Assembly (NCBI RefSeq): GCF_003611275.1
Contig: NZ_CP020694.1
Span: forward strand, 3,256,001 to 3,320,000
Direction: 5' to 3'
DNA length: 64,000 nucleotides
From: Sulfitobacter sp. D7
GTDB lineage: Bacteria; Pseudomonadota; Alphaproteobacteria; Rhodobacterales; Rhodobacteraceae
Position numbers and translations under genes: made by a program. Numbering within the stretch: the first letter of the stretch is position 1; each line of letters starts with the position of its first letter. The notes below the pieces were generated by a model. The model worked only from the letters and a program-made list of their open reading frames with translations, had not been told where the DNA came from and made no database searches. This document shows, piece after piece, positions 35,831-44,349 of the stretch.

Positions 35831-36514
35831 TCAGGCGCTACGCGCGCCTTCACGTTGCCAAAAGTACCCGGCGAAGCTGCCCAGCAGAACCCATGCGGCA
35901 AGGCCGATACCAAGTGCGCGGGCGGCAAAAAGCGCGCCGATCTCAGTGGGCACCGGGCCGCTGAAGCTGTCGGGCTCGGGTGCACCGACGACATGCGGGG
36001 CCAACAGCAACACCGCCGCGCCGATCCATGCGGCCCAACCATTGCCGAAGGCCAGCAGCCAGAGCGCCACCAGCGCCGCCCCCGCCGTGGCGAACCACCA
36101 GATCTGCCGCGCGGTGATGTCTGCCGCGGCCACGCCGGGCACCTCGGGCGCAAGGCTGAACCCCGGCGCGAGGTGGAAAGCGACGAAGCCCGCCACACCC
36201 CAAAGGATGCCCCGGCGGCCATCAATCACCGCACCGCGCTCTTCGCCAAAGCTCATCGCGGCGAGCAGGATCAGCGCATAGGCGGTATAGGTCAGCATGG
36301 TGAAGATCAGGCTCAGCCCGTCGCGGACGGCATCGAAACCGGGCAGATCGGGATGCGCGCTGACCACATCGGCCCCGAAATGCACCAGTGCGCCGGTCTC
36401 ATAAAGTTCGGCATGAAGCAGCACGGGCTGCACGAAATAGAGTTGCAACAGGCCCGTCAGCAGCCCGGCAGACGCCCCTGCAAAAAGTGCAGAGGTCAGG
36501 AAACGTGAAAACAT
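35831..36514 (-). CDS. cbtA: CbtA family cobalt transporter subunit
   Basis: A 227-residue membrane protein with five predicted helices. It begins MFSRFLTSALFAGASAGLL, then LQLYFVQPVLLHAELYE, both typical of CbtA, a proposed cobalt transporter component found under B12 riboswitches. TAAGGAT precedes the ATG by about nine bases. It follows cbtB after a 213-base gap in which I see no gene, terminator or clear structure. Confidence 0.9.
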   Translation of the reverse strand: MFSRFLTSALFAGASAGLLTGLLQLYFVQPVLLHAELYETGALVHFGADVVSAHPDLPGFDAVRDGLSLIFTMLTYTAYALILLAAMSFGEERGAVIDGRRGILWGVAGFVAFHLAPGFSLAPEVPGVAAADITARQIWWFATAGAALVALWLLAFGNGWAAWIGAAVLLLAPHVVGAPEPDSFSGPVPTEIGALFAARALGIGLAAWVLLGSFAGYFWQREGARSA

Positions 36515-36727
36515 CGCAATGATCCTTAGATGCGAAATGAAGCTCGGCGCCACGCAAAAAGCGGACCGAGGACATCACCCAGCCTCAAGATGCGGCGCAG
36601 CCCTTCCGACGCGGCAAGCGGCAGGCACGGCTGAGCGGCAAAAGGCAGGCATTGATAAATGGCAGAATCACAGACAGCCGGACTGCGACATGGCAGCCCG
36701 GACCCCTGTGATACCGAACACGGGCGC

Positions 36728-36913
36728 TTAGTGGCAGGGAAAGCCTGTCGCGTGGCGCACGTCATGGGCGGCATCATGCAATGCTGCAGCCTGCACGTGG
36801 CCGGTCAGCGCCATCAGGGCAACGCCCATCATAGCGGCGAACAGCGCGGGTACGAATTTGCTGCGCGTGGCGCCGGCGGTTTTGATCCCAGCGGTCTTAA
36901 TCAATGTCGTCAT
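36728..36913 (-). CDS. cbtB: CbtB family protein
   Basis: A 61-residue protein with one membrane helix and the CbtB C-terminal metal-binding pattern HDAAHDVRHATGFPCH. It is the first gene after the cobalamin riboswitch. AAGGAG lies eight bases before the ATG at 36913; a longer frame starts inside the riboswitch and is rejected. With CbtA it is thought to form a cobalt uptake system. Confidence 0.93.
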   Translation of the reverse strand: MTTLIKTAGIKTAGATRSKFVPALFAAMMGVALMALTGHVQAAALHDAAHDVRHATGFPCH

Positions 36914-36947
36914 CTTCAGTCTCCTTACCGTCACACCCGACGGCATC

Positions 36948-37160
36948 TAGCGTTTCATTCGCCTGGCAGGTCTCCTGGCTCGCGGGTCGTGACCTTTGCC
37001 CGCCTTCCCCGTCCGAATGGACAAGTGGCACGAGGGGCATTGGCTCACCGCTTACAGTCGCGGGGGCGGCTTCGGCTTCGGGGTCTTGCGATCCCTTACT
37101 GAATTCCCTTTTCGGTCCCACACCAACAGGCGCTTCTCGGGACACCAAGCGCCCTCAATT
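36948..37160 (-). promoter_or_regulatory. cobalamin (AdoCbl) riboswitch
   Basis: Read on the minus strand, the segment holds AAAAGGGAATTCAGTAAGGG, the core CCGCCCCCGCGACTGTAAGC (near 37050-37077) and the B12 box GCCAGGAGACCTGCC (36979 down to 36965). These are the conserved blocks of the cobalamin riboswitch. The end of the box lies about 50 bases before the cbtB start, so it can act on translation or on transcription of the whole minus-strand operon. The exact 5' boundary is approximate. Confidence 0.93.
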
Positions 37161-37185
37161 ACGCATTTTCGACCCTTCATGACAA
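37158..37185 (-). promoter_or_regulatory. candidate sigma-70 promoter of the B12 operon
   Basis: On the minus strand TTGTCA (37185-37180) and CGTAAT (37163-37158) are 16 bases apart, each matching four or more of six consensus positions. The predicted transcript start lies just in front of the riboswitch. The rest of the 37186-37329 interval carries the leader of the divergent LOV kinase gene and no visible gene. Confidence 0.45.
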
Positions 37186-37329
37186 GCCGCATTTATTGAG
37201 CAAGACGAAACGCGATCGCGCATACAGCATCTAGTAGACAAATATGGCCCAAACCCCAGTATGCGGGTTGACCCAAAAGCCACGCACAGGGCACATTGTC
37301 GGCCAGTTTCGAGCGAAGGGCGGCAATTC

Positions 37330-38340
37330 ATGAACGAAAAGACGGTCTCGGCCGCTCGGCAGACCCTGACCGATGACGTTTTAGGCAAGGTCGTGCGCTA
37401 CGCCCGCTTGCCGCTGTGCATCACCGACCCGACCCTGCCGGACAATCCGATCGTCTATGTTAATGAGGCTTTCACCGATCTTACCGGCTATCGCTTGGAG
37501 GAGATCGTTGGGCAGAACTGCCGCTTTTTGCAAGGGCCGGATACCACGCGCGAAAGTATCGACGCGGTGCGCAACATCCTGTTGGGCCGCCGGGTCGATA
37601 CGGTCGAGATCGTGAACTACCGCAAAGACGGCAGCCGCTTTCTGAACGCCCTGCAACTGGGCCCGATCAATGACGAAGACGGCAACCTGATCTATTTCTT
37701 CGGCTCGCAACTCGATGTCTCCGAACGCCGCCGATTAGAAAGCGAACACCGCAAACTGGCCGATGACGAATTGCTGCACCGGCTGCGCAATATTGTGAAC
37801 GTCATGACCGCCATGGTCCGTTTGACCGCCCGCGAAGAGCCGACCCCAGCAGCCTTTGCCAACAAGGTGATCGACCGGCTTTCGGCTTTGGGCGCGGCGC
37901 ATTTCGACACGATTGGCCGCAGTGACCAGCATGAGGTGGATTTTAAAACCCTGATAGGGCCGATCATTCGCGCCTATACCTCGGCCACCGAAGAGCAGAT
38001 CAAACTCTCGGGGGCGAACCCGCTGATTTCGCACCGCCTCGTCTCGCCCCTGACGCTGGCCCTGCATGAGTTGGCGACAAACGCGGTGAAACATGGCGCG
38101 CTCAGCACCGAGACGGGGCGGGTGTCGCTGGACATCGCGCTTCTTCAAGCGCCCGCCCGTCTGCGATTCGTCTGGCAGGAAATCGGTGGCCCGGAGGTGA
38201 CGAAATCCGACCGCGACAGCGGCTCGCGGATCATCCAATCGCTGACCCGCGCGGTCGGTGGCACGTTGCACTATGACTGGCAGTCCGACGGATTGATCGC
38301 CACGGCGGAATTTCCGATGACGGCCATTGGTCAGGACTGA
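37330..38340 (+). CDS. LOV-domain blue-light HWE histidine kinase
   Basis: A 336-residue soluble sensor kinase. A LOV domain (about residues 25-135) carries the photoactive motif GQNCRFLQGPDT with Cys64 for the flavin adduct. The HWE-type kinase follows: phosphoacceptor His150 in LLHRLRNIVNVM, ATP-site ALHELATNAVKHGAL with Asn251, the WxE motif W282-Q-E284, and a DSGSRII glycine segment. No receiver or partner response regulator is adjacent. It is divergent from the B12 operon. The ATG at 37330 follows AAGGG; upstream ATG 37261 is less likely. Confidence 0.93.
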   Translation: MNEKTVSAARQTLTDDVLGKVVRYARLPLCITDPTLPDNPIVYVNEAFTDLTGYRLEEIVGQNCRFLQGPDTTRESIDAVRNILLGRRVDTVEIVNYRKDGSRFLNALQLGPINDEDGNLIYFFGSQLDVSERRRLESEHRKLADDELLHRLRNIVNVMTAMVRLTAREEPTPAAFANKVIDRLSALGAAHFDTIGRSDQHEVDFKTLIGPIIRAYTSATEEQIKLSGANPLISHRLVSPLTLALHELATNAVKHGALSTETGRVSLDIALLQAPARLRFVWQEIGGPEVTKSDRDSGSRIIQSLTRAVGGTLHYDWQSDGLIATAEFPMTAIGQD

Positions 38341-38343
38341 CCC

Positions 38344-39636
38344 TTAGACGATCACCTGCTGCGCGTCCTGCTCTCCTACCCCGAAGACCCGTTTGTAGCG
38401 CGCGATCTCATCCGCCGGGCCCATCGCTTTGTTGGGGTTGTCCGACAGTTTAACCGTGGGCCGCCCATTGGCGCTGACCGCTTTGCAGACAAGGCTGAAG
38501 GGTGCCAGCGCATCGTTCGGCACCAACCCGCGGAAGTCATTGGTCAGCAACGTGCCCCAGCCAAAGGAGACCTTGGCCTTACCCGCGAACTGCGCCTGAA
38601 GTTCTTTGATCTTATCGACATCCAGCCCATCGCTAAAGATCACCCGCTTGGCCGTCGGATCCTCTCCGCGCGCGCGCCACCAGTCGATGGCCGTCTGCGC
38701 CGCCGTGGCCGGATCACCGCTGTCGACGCGGATGCCGGTCCAGCCCGCCAGCCAGTCGGGCGCGTGGTCAAGGAAACCCTTGGTGCCATAGGTATCCGGC
38801 AGGATGATCCGCAGATTGCCTTCGTGTTCGTCATGCCAATCCGACAGCACGACGTAAGGTGCGCGAGCGAGCTCTTCATCATCATCGGCCAGCGCGGCAT
38901 AGACCATCGGCAACTCATGCGCGTTCGTACCAATCGCCTCTAGCTCACGCATCATGGCGATGCGGCAGTTAGAGGTGCCGGTGAAAGCATTGCCCAGCCC
39001 CTCGTGCATCGCCTGCACGCACCAATCCTGCCAAAGGTACGAATGCCGCCGCCGGGTGCCAAAATCCGCGATCGAGAGGTTATCCACCTCGCGCAGCGCC
39101 TCGATCTTTTCCCAGACACGGGTCATCGCGCGGGCGTACAGCACCTGAAGCTCGAACTTGCCCATCGGGTCAAGTGCTGCACGGCTGCGCAACTCCATCA
39201 GCACCGCCAGCGCGGGGATCTCCCACAGCATGACCTCGTGCCACTTGCCCTCAAAGGTCAGTTCATATTGATCGCCCTTCCGCTCCAGATGGTAGGGCGG
39301 CAGGCGCATGCCTTCGAACCACTCCATGAAATCCGGGCGGAACATCTGGCGCTTGCCATAGAAGGTATTGCCGCGCAGCCAAGTGCTTTCGCCGCGGCTG
39401 AGACTGAGCGAGCGGATATGATCCAACTGCTCGCGCAGTTCGCCTTCGTCGATCAGCTTGGCCAGCGGGATATGGGTAGAGCGGTTGATCAGGCTAAAGG
39501 TGACCTGCGTGTCCGGCTTGTTGCGAAACACCGACTGGCACATCAGCAGCTTGTAGAAATCCGTGTCGATCAGCGACCGCACGATGGGGTCGATCTTCCA
39601 CTTGTGGTTATAGACGCGGGTGGCGATGTCGACCAT
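38344..39636 (-). CDS. pncB: nicotinate phosphoribosyltransferase PncB
   Basis: A 430-residue NAD-salvage enzyme that joins nicotinate to PRPP with ATP use. IDTDFYKLLMCQSVF near the N-terminus, LSIADFGTRRRHSYLWQ and TGTSNCRIA are family markers, and the phosphoribosyl site region holds GIRVDSGDPATAA and IFSDGLDVDKI. The ATG at 39636 follows AAGGAACC. It is preceded by pncA on the same strand, so nicotinamide is turned to nicotinate and then to NaMN. Confidence 0.96.
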   Translation of the reverse strand: MVDIATRVYNHKWKIDPIVRSLIDTDFYKLLMCQSVFRNKPDTQVTFSLINRSTHIPLAKLIDEGELREQLDHIRSLSLSRGESTWLRGNTFYGKRQMFRPDFMEWFEGMRLPPYHLERKGDQYELTFEGKWHEVMLWEIPALAVLMELRSRAALDPMGKFELQVLYARAMTRVWEKIEALREVDNLSIADFGTRRRHSYLWQDWCVQAMHEGLGNAFTGTSNCRIAMMRELEAIGTNAHELPMVYAALADDDEELARAPYVVLSDWHDEHEGNLRIILPDTYGTKGFLDHAPDWLAGWTGIRVDSGDPATAAQTAIDWWRARGEDPTAKRVIFSDGLDVDKIKELQAQFAGKAKVSFGWGTLLTNDFRGLVPNDALAPFSLVCKAVSANGRPTVKLSDNPNKAMGPADEIARYKRVFGVGEQDAQQVIV

Positions 39637-39705
39637 GGGAGGTTCCTTATTGCATGCCCCTTCATGCCAAGGGCGCGGCCAGATGGGCAAGGGGAAAGCG
39701 GCGGA

Positions 39706-40302
39706 TTAGGCCAGCGTCACCCCCGCCGCGCGCATGCCTTCGCGGGCTTTGGCCAGCGACCCGTCCAGATCGATCGCGCGGCACAGGTCTTCGCGGACAT
39801 CCACCTTGAACCCCAGCTTTGCCGCATCCACAGCCGAGAAGTTCACGCAGAAATCCAGCGCCAGCCCAACCATCGTCAGCCGTTCGATCCCGCGCGTGCG
39901 CAGGTAGCCTTCGAGCCCTGTGGGGGTGCGGTGATCATTCTCAAAAAACGCCGAATAGCTGTCGATGTCGGGGTTATAGCCCTTGCGGATGATCAGATCG
40001 GCGCGGTCGGCTTGCAGCTCGGGGTGGAACTGCGCGCCGATGCTGCCTTGGATGCAATGATCGGGCCACAGCACCTGCGGGCCGTAGGGCATGGTGACGA
40101 TCTCGTAGGGCGTATTGTTCTTATGCGAAGAGGCGAATGACGAATGCCCCGCCGGGTGCCAATCCTGCGTCAAGATCACGGCGTCGAACTCAGACATCAG
40201 CGCATTGATGCCGCGCAGAATCTCATCGCCTTGGGGCACTTCCAGCGCGCCGCCGGGGCAGAAATCATTTTGGACGTCGATCACGATCAGGGCATGGGTC
40301 AT
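39706..40302 (-). CDS. pncA: nicotinamidase PncA
   Basis: A 198-residue isochorismatase-fold amidase. The catalytic triad is visible: Asp9 in IVIDVQNDF, Lys107 in IIRKGYN and Cys152 in LDFCVNFSAVDA. Metal ligands are in TQDWHPAGH (Asp47, His49). It makes nicotinate for the PncB encoded next. A 17-base tandem repeat lies just upstream of its start. Confidence 0.96.
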   Translation of the reverse strand: MTHALIVIDVQNDFCPGGALEVPQGDEILRGINALMSEFDAVILTQDWHPAGHSSFASSHKNNTPYEIVTMPYGPQVLWPDHCIQGSIGAQFHPELQADRADLIIRKGYNPDIDSYSAFFENDHRTPTGLEGYLRTRGIERLTMVGLALDFCVNFSAVDAAKLGFKVDVREDLCRAIDLDGSLAKAREGMRAAGVTLA

Positions 40303-40316
40303 GGGCAGTCTCCTCC

Positions 40317-40350
40317 GTTCAAAGGGGTAGGGCGTTCAAAGGGGTAGGGC
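40317..40350. repeat. 17-bp tandem duplication upstream of pncA
   Basis: GTTCAAAGGGGTAGGGC occurs twice in a row at 40317-40333 and 40334-40350, in the 116-base space between the divergent pncA and trhO starts. It is an exact duplication, probably recent, that changes promoter spacing. No regulator is known to bind this sequence. Confidence 0.9.
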
Positions 40351-40418
40351 TGCGGGTGGGTTAGGTCAATGGCACGCCCCGGATTGAGCTTTGCGCCCGA
40401 AGCGCTTATTTGACGCTC

Positions 40419-41318
40419 ATGTATACCATTGCCGCCCTATATCACTTCACCCGTTTTGAGGATCCCGCAGCGCTTAAGCCTGCGCTGCTGGCGCTTTGCG
40501 AGGCGCAATCGGTCATGGGCACGCTGCTTTTGGCTCCCGAAGGGGTGAACGGCACCATCGCCGGGCCGCGCGCCGGGATCGACGCAGTGATCGCCCATCT
40601 GCGCGCCCTGCCCGGCTGCGCCGATCTGGAATGGAAAGAAGCCACCAGCGACAAGCCGCCTTTTGGCAAGATGAAGGTCCGCATCAAGCGTGAGATCGTC
40701 ACCATGGGCCAGCCCGATGTCGATCCGCGCGCAAAGGTGGGGCACTACGTCGACCCCAAAGAGTGGAACGAGTTGATCCGCTCGCCCGATGTGGCGGTGA
40801 TCGACACGCGCAACAATTACGAAGTGGCCATCGGCACCTTTGAAGGGGCGGTCGACCCGCAGACCGAAAGTTTCGGCGAATTCCCCGAATGGTGGGAGGC
40901 GAACAAAGACCGTTTCCACAACAAGAAGATCGCGATGTTCTGCACCGGCGGCATCCGTTGCGAGAAATCGACCAATTATCTGATCGGTCAGGGGGTTGAG
41001 GATGTCTTTCACCTCAAAGGCGGCATCCTGAAGTACCTCGAAGAGGTGCCCGAACAGGAAAGCACGTGGGAAGGCGATTGCTTTGTCTTTGACAACCGCG
41101 TCAGCGTCGGCCACGGGCTGCGCGAGGGGCCGCATATGCTCTGCCACGGCTGCCGCCGCCCGATCCTGCCTGACGATACGACACACCCCGCCTATGAGGC
41201 TGGCGTGTCCTGTCATCAGTGTGCGGAAGAGACATCGGACGCCGACAAAGAGCGTTTTCGCGAGCGCCAACGTCAGATCATGCTGGCAAAAGAACGCGGA
41301 GCGTCAGAGCAAGGCTAA
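40419..41318 (+). CDS. trhO: tRNA uridine(34) hydroxylase TrhO (rhodanese family)
   Basis: A 299-residue protein of the YceA/TrhO family that hydroxylates U34 of some tRNAs using O2. The N-terminal acylphosphatase-like domain has LAPEGVNGTIAGP; the rhodanese domain has the active-site loop FCTGGIRCEKS with Cys175. The C-terminus carries a zinc-like CHGCRRP...CHQC set. The ATG at 40419 is preferred over a TTG nine bases upstream. Confidence 0.95.
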   Translation: MYTIAALYHFTRFEDPAALKPALLALCEAQSVMGTLLLAPEGVNGTIAGPRAGIDAVIAHLRALPGCADLEWKEATSDKPPFGKMKVRIKREIVTMGQPDVDPRAKVGHYVDPKEWNELIRSPDVAVIDTRNNYEVAIGTFEGAVDPQTESFGEFPEWWEANKDRFHNKKIAMFCTGGIRCEKSTNYLIGQGVEDVFHLKGGILKYLEEVPEQESTWEGDCFVFDNRVSVGHGLREGPHMLCHGCRRPILPDDTTHPAYEAGVSCHQCAEETSDADKERFRERQRQIMLAKERGASEQG

Positions 41319-41324
41319 GCGCCT

Positions 41325-42653
41325 TTAACGGTCCGACAGCGCAAACCCCGCATAGGCAAAGGGCATGACCGCCCGGCGAAAGCGGCCCAACTCGAACCGC
41401 GCAAGCGGGGCGCGCATGGGGGCGGGGTAGGGCCGCTCTGGCGTCTTGCCGCGTACCAGATCAGCCAAAAGCGCACCGGAATAGCTGGCCATCGCCACAC
41501 CATTGCCGTGGTAGCACAGCCCCGCGAACATGCCCGGCTGATCCGGCACCTCGCCTACAAAGGGCATGCGGTTGCGGGCGATACAGACCATTCCGGACCA
41601 TCCATGCGGTGTCTCTACATCGCGCCACGCGGGGAACATCGCCTCGAAATCTGCCCGCGCGCGGCGCAGGGCGCGCGCCTCGGACGCTGGGCTCGACAGC
41701 AGACCGCCGCGCACACCGAACAACATGCGATTGTCGGGCATCAGGCGGAAGTAATGCAGCAGGTGGCGGCTGTCATAGCAGGCCTGTCGGCTGGTCCAGC
41801 CTTGGGCAGACAACTCTGCCTCGGTCATTGGGCGGGTCACGATCACGCTGGACTGCGTTGGCATGTAACGTGCGGCAAGCCACGGCGGCAGGTCTTCGGA
41901 GGAATAGCCGTTGGTGGCGATGATCACCCGCTCGGCGCGGATGCGCCCCTTGGGGGTGGTGACGTCGAATGCGCCGTCGCGCCGTGTCACGTTGAGGGCT
42001 AGGCTGTTGTGATAGACCGTGGCCCCCGCGTCTTCTGCGGCCTGCGCTAGGGCGGTCACATATTTGCGGGGGTTCAGGCCAAATCCAATCGGCACAGTGA
42101 TCGCGCCTTCGAAGCCCGCGCTCAGCCCCTCTGCGGCCAAATTGGCCTTTTCGGTCAGCCGTGCCGTGACGCCGTAATTCTCTGCGTAATAATCCAGCTT
42201 GCCGCGCATCTCATCAAAATCGCGCGGGCGGTGGGCCAGTTGGGTTTCGCCGTGGGAATGACGGTCTACGTCGACGCCACTGGTGGTGATGAAATCCTCC
42301 ACCTGCCCTATCGCTGCCTTCTCGGCCTGCCGCCACGCAAGCCGCTCTTGCCGCCCGAATTTGCGGTCGAGCGCCGCATCGTCGAGCATCCCGCCGCCCA
42401 AACAGCAAAAGCCCCCGTTGCGGCCGGATGCGCCAAAGCCAACGCGCTCGGCCTCCAGCACCGTGGCCCCTACCCCGGCTTGCGCCAGATGCAGCGCCGC
42501 GTTGAGACCGGTGAACCCGCCGCCGATGATCGCCACATCGGCCTGCGCGTCGCCCTCTTGCGCCGGGCAGGCCGGCGCGGCGCAGGTTTCATCCCACCAG
42601 CATCCCGCGCGCGGTGCCTCGGAATAGGCGAAATCCGCGTAGATGCGCCTCAT
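41325..42653 (-). CDS. FAD-dependent amine oxidoreductase (PuuB-like)
   Basis: A 442-residue DAO-family flavoprotein. The dinucleotide motif VAIIGGGFTGLNAALHLA is near residue 39, GFGASGRNGGFC follows, and the C-terminal FAD contact is AGLCYHGNGVAMASYSG. Close relatives are gamma-glutamylputrescine oxidases (PuuB/OrdL). It is the last gene of the polyamine transporter operon (ATGA overlap with potI), so oxidation of an imported polyamine derivative is the likely role. Confidence 0.9.
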   Translation of the reverse strand: MRRIYADFAYSEAPRAGCWWDETCAAPACPAQEGDAQADVAIIGGGFTGLNAALHLAQAGVGATVLEAERVGFGASGRNGGFCCLGGGMLDDAALDRKFGRQERLAWRQAEKAAIGQVEDFITTSGVDVDRHSHGETQLAHRPRDFDEMRGKLDYYAENYGVTARLTEKANLAAEGLSAGFEGAITVPIGFGLNPRKYVTALAQAAEDAGATVYHNSLALNVTRRDGAFDVTTPKGRIRAERVIIATNGYSSEDLPPWLAARYMPTQSSVIVTRPMTEAELSAQGWTSRQACYDSRHLLHYFRLMPDNRMLFGVRGGLLSSPASEARALRRARADFEAMFPAWRDVETPHGWSGMVCIARNRMPFVGEVPDQPGMFAGLCYHGNGVAMASYSGALLADLVRGKTPERPYPAPMRAPLARFELGRFRRAVMPFAYAGFALSDR

Positions 42654-43471
42654 GAGGCGGGCCGTTCCGCCGCACGGGCCTCCTCTTGCGCGCGTAGGCT
42701 GGAGCGTTTGCTGACCAACGACGCGGTGATGACACCGACAGTGACGATGGCGATCATGATCGTCGACAGCGCGTTGATCTCAGGCGAGACCCCCAAACGC
42801 ACGGCGCTGAAGATTTTGATCGGCAACGTCGTCGCCGACGGCCCGGCGGTGAAGGAGGCGATCACCAGATCATCAAGGCTCAGCGTGAAGGCCAAGAGCC
42901 AGCCCGAGATCACCGCAGGCGCGATGATCGGCAGGGTGACCAGACGAAACGCCTCCCAAGGAGACGAACCCAGATCAAGCGCGGCCTCCTCCAACGAGCG
43001 GTCAAAAGACACCAGCCGCGAAGACACGACGACCGAGACGTAGCACATCGAAAAGGTCGTATGCGCCAGCACGATGGTCAGCACGCCCCGGTCCAGCCCG
43101 ATGCCGATGAACAGCAAAAGCAGCGACAGGCCGGTGATCACCTCGGGCATCACCAGCGGCGCGTAGATCATACCGGAAAACAGCGTCCGCCCCATAAAGC
43201 GCCCGCCGCGCACCAGCACATAGGCGGCCATCGTGCCCAGCACCGTGGCGATCGACGACGAAATCACCGCGACCTTGATCGTGACCCAAGCGGCGTTCAA
43301 AAAGGCTTCGTTTTGCAGCAACTCGCTATACCAACGGGTCGAAAAACCGGCCCAAACCGTCACCAGTTTCGAGGCGTTGAAGCTGTAGATCACCAGAATG
43401 ATCATCGGCAGGTAAAGAAAGGCAAACCCCAGCGTCAGTGAGGTCACGTTGAACCATGTCATCCGCTTCAT
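42650..43471 (-). CDS. potI: polyamine ABC transporter permease (PotI/PotC type)
   Basis: A 273-residue inner-membrane permease with six helices. The EAA loop that docks the ATPase reads EEAALDLGSSPWEAFRLVTL, and YSFNASKLVTVW is typical of PotC/PotI. ATGA overlaps with potH upstream and the oxidase downstream show one operon. Confidence 0.93.
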   Translation of the reverse strand: MKRMTWFNVTSLTLGFAFLYLPMIILVIYSFNASKLVTVWAGFSTRWYSELLQNEAFLNAAWVTIKVAVISSSIATVLGTMAAYVLVRGGRFMGRTLFSGMIYAPLVMPEVITGLSLLLLFIGIGLDRGVLTIVLAHTTFSMCYVSVVVSSRLVSFDRSLEEAALDLGSSPWEAFRLVTLPIIAPAVISGWLLAFTLSLDDLVIASFTAGPSATTLPIKIFSAVRLGVSPEINALSTIMIAIVTVGVITASLVSKRSSLRAQEEARAAERPAS

Positions 43472-44349
43472 TGTTCGGCCTCCGCCTGTTTCTGCTGGTT
43501 GCGCTGGAACAGGATGATCGGGATGATCAGGATCAGCAGCAAGATCACGGCAACGGCGCTCGCCACCGGCCAGTCGCGGTTGTTAAAGAACTCTTCCCAA
43601 AGCACTTTGCCGATCATCAGCGTGCCCGACCCGCCCAGTAGCGAGGGGATCACGAATTCGCCCAAGGCGGGGATGAAGACCAGAAAACTGCCCGCCACGA
43701 TGCCATTGCGCGACAACGGGATCGTTACCAGCCAGAAGGCTTGCAGCCGCGAACAGCCCAAATCTTCGGCGGCCTCGTTTAGCGATTCATCCAGACGGTC
43801 CAGCGCAGCGTAAATCGGCAAGATCATGAACGGCAGGTAGGTATAGACGATGCCGATATAGACTGCCGTATTGGTATTAAGGATCTGTAAAGGCTCTGCC
43901 GTTAGACCCAACCCCATCAGCAATTGATTCAGCAGCCCTTCGTTGCTGAGAATGCCCATCCACGCATAGACGCGGATCAGGAAGGAGGTCCAGAAGGGTA
44001 AGATCACCAACATCATCAATGTGGCGCGCCACTCTTCGGGGGCGCGGGCCATGCCGTAGGCGATAGGATAGCCGACCAACAGCGTAAAGACGGTCGAGAC
44101 CACAGCGATGCGCAGCGAACTAAGGTAGGCTTTCCAATACAGATCGTCGGAGGCGAGGAAGGTGAAATTCTCGAAATCCAATTGGGCGATCAGCGCGCCG
44201 ATGCCATCCTTGATGGTCGGCGTGTAGGGCGGAATCGCCAGCGCCGTGTCAGACAAGGAGATTTTGAAAACAATCAGGAAAGGCACCAGAAACAGCGCCA
44301 GCAGCCAGAAATAGGGGACCGCGATCAGGGCGAAGCGACGCATGTTCAT
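43468..44349 (-). CDS. potH: polyamine ABC transporter permease (PotH/PotB type)
   Basis: A 293-residue permease with six helices. LVILPFWTSFLIRVYAWM and the EAA loop NEAAEDLGCSRLQAFWLVTI identify PotH/PotB. The ATG at 44349 makes an ATGA overlap with the ATPase gene; an upstream longer frame is a shadow. Confidence 0.93.
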   Translation of the reverse strand: MNMRRFALIAVPYFWLLALFLVPFLIVFKISLSDTALAIPPYTPTIKDGIGALIAQLDFENFTFLASDDLYWKAYLSSLRIAVVSTVFTLLVGYPIAYGMARAPEEWRATLMMLVILPFWTSFLIRVYAWMGILSNEGLLNQLLMGLGLTAEPLQILNTNTAVYIGIVYTYLPFMILPIYAALDRLDESLNEAAEDLGCSRLQAFWLVTIPLSRNGIVAGSFLVFIPALGEFVIPSLLGGSGTLMIGKVLWEEFFNNRDWPVASAVAVILLLILIIPIILFQRNQQKQAEAEQ

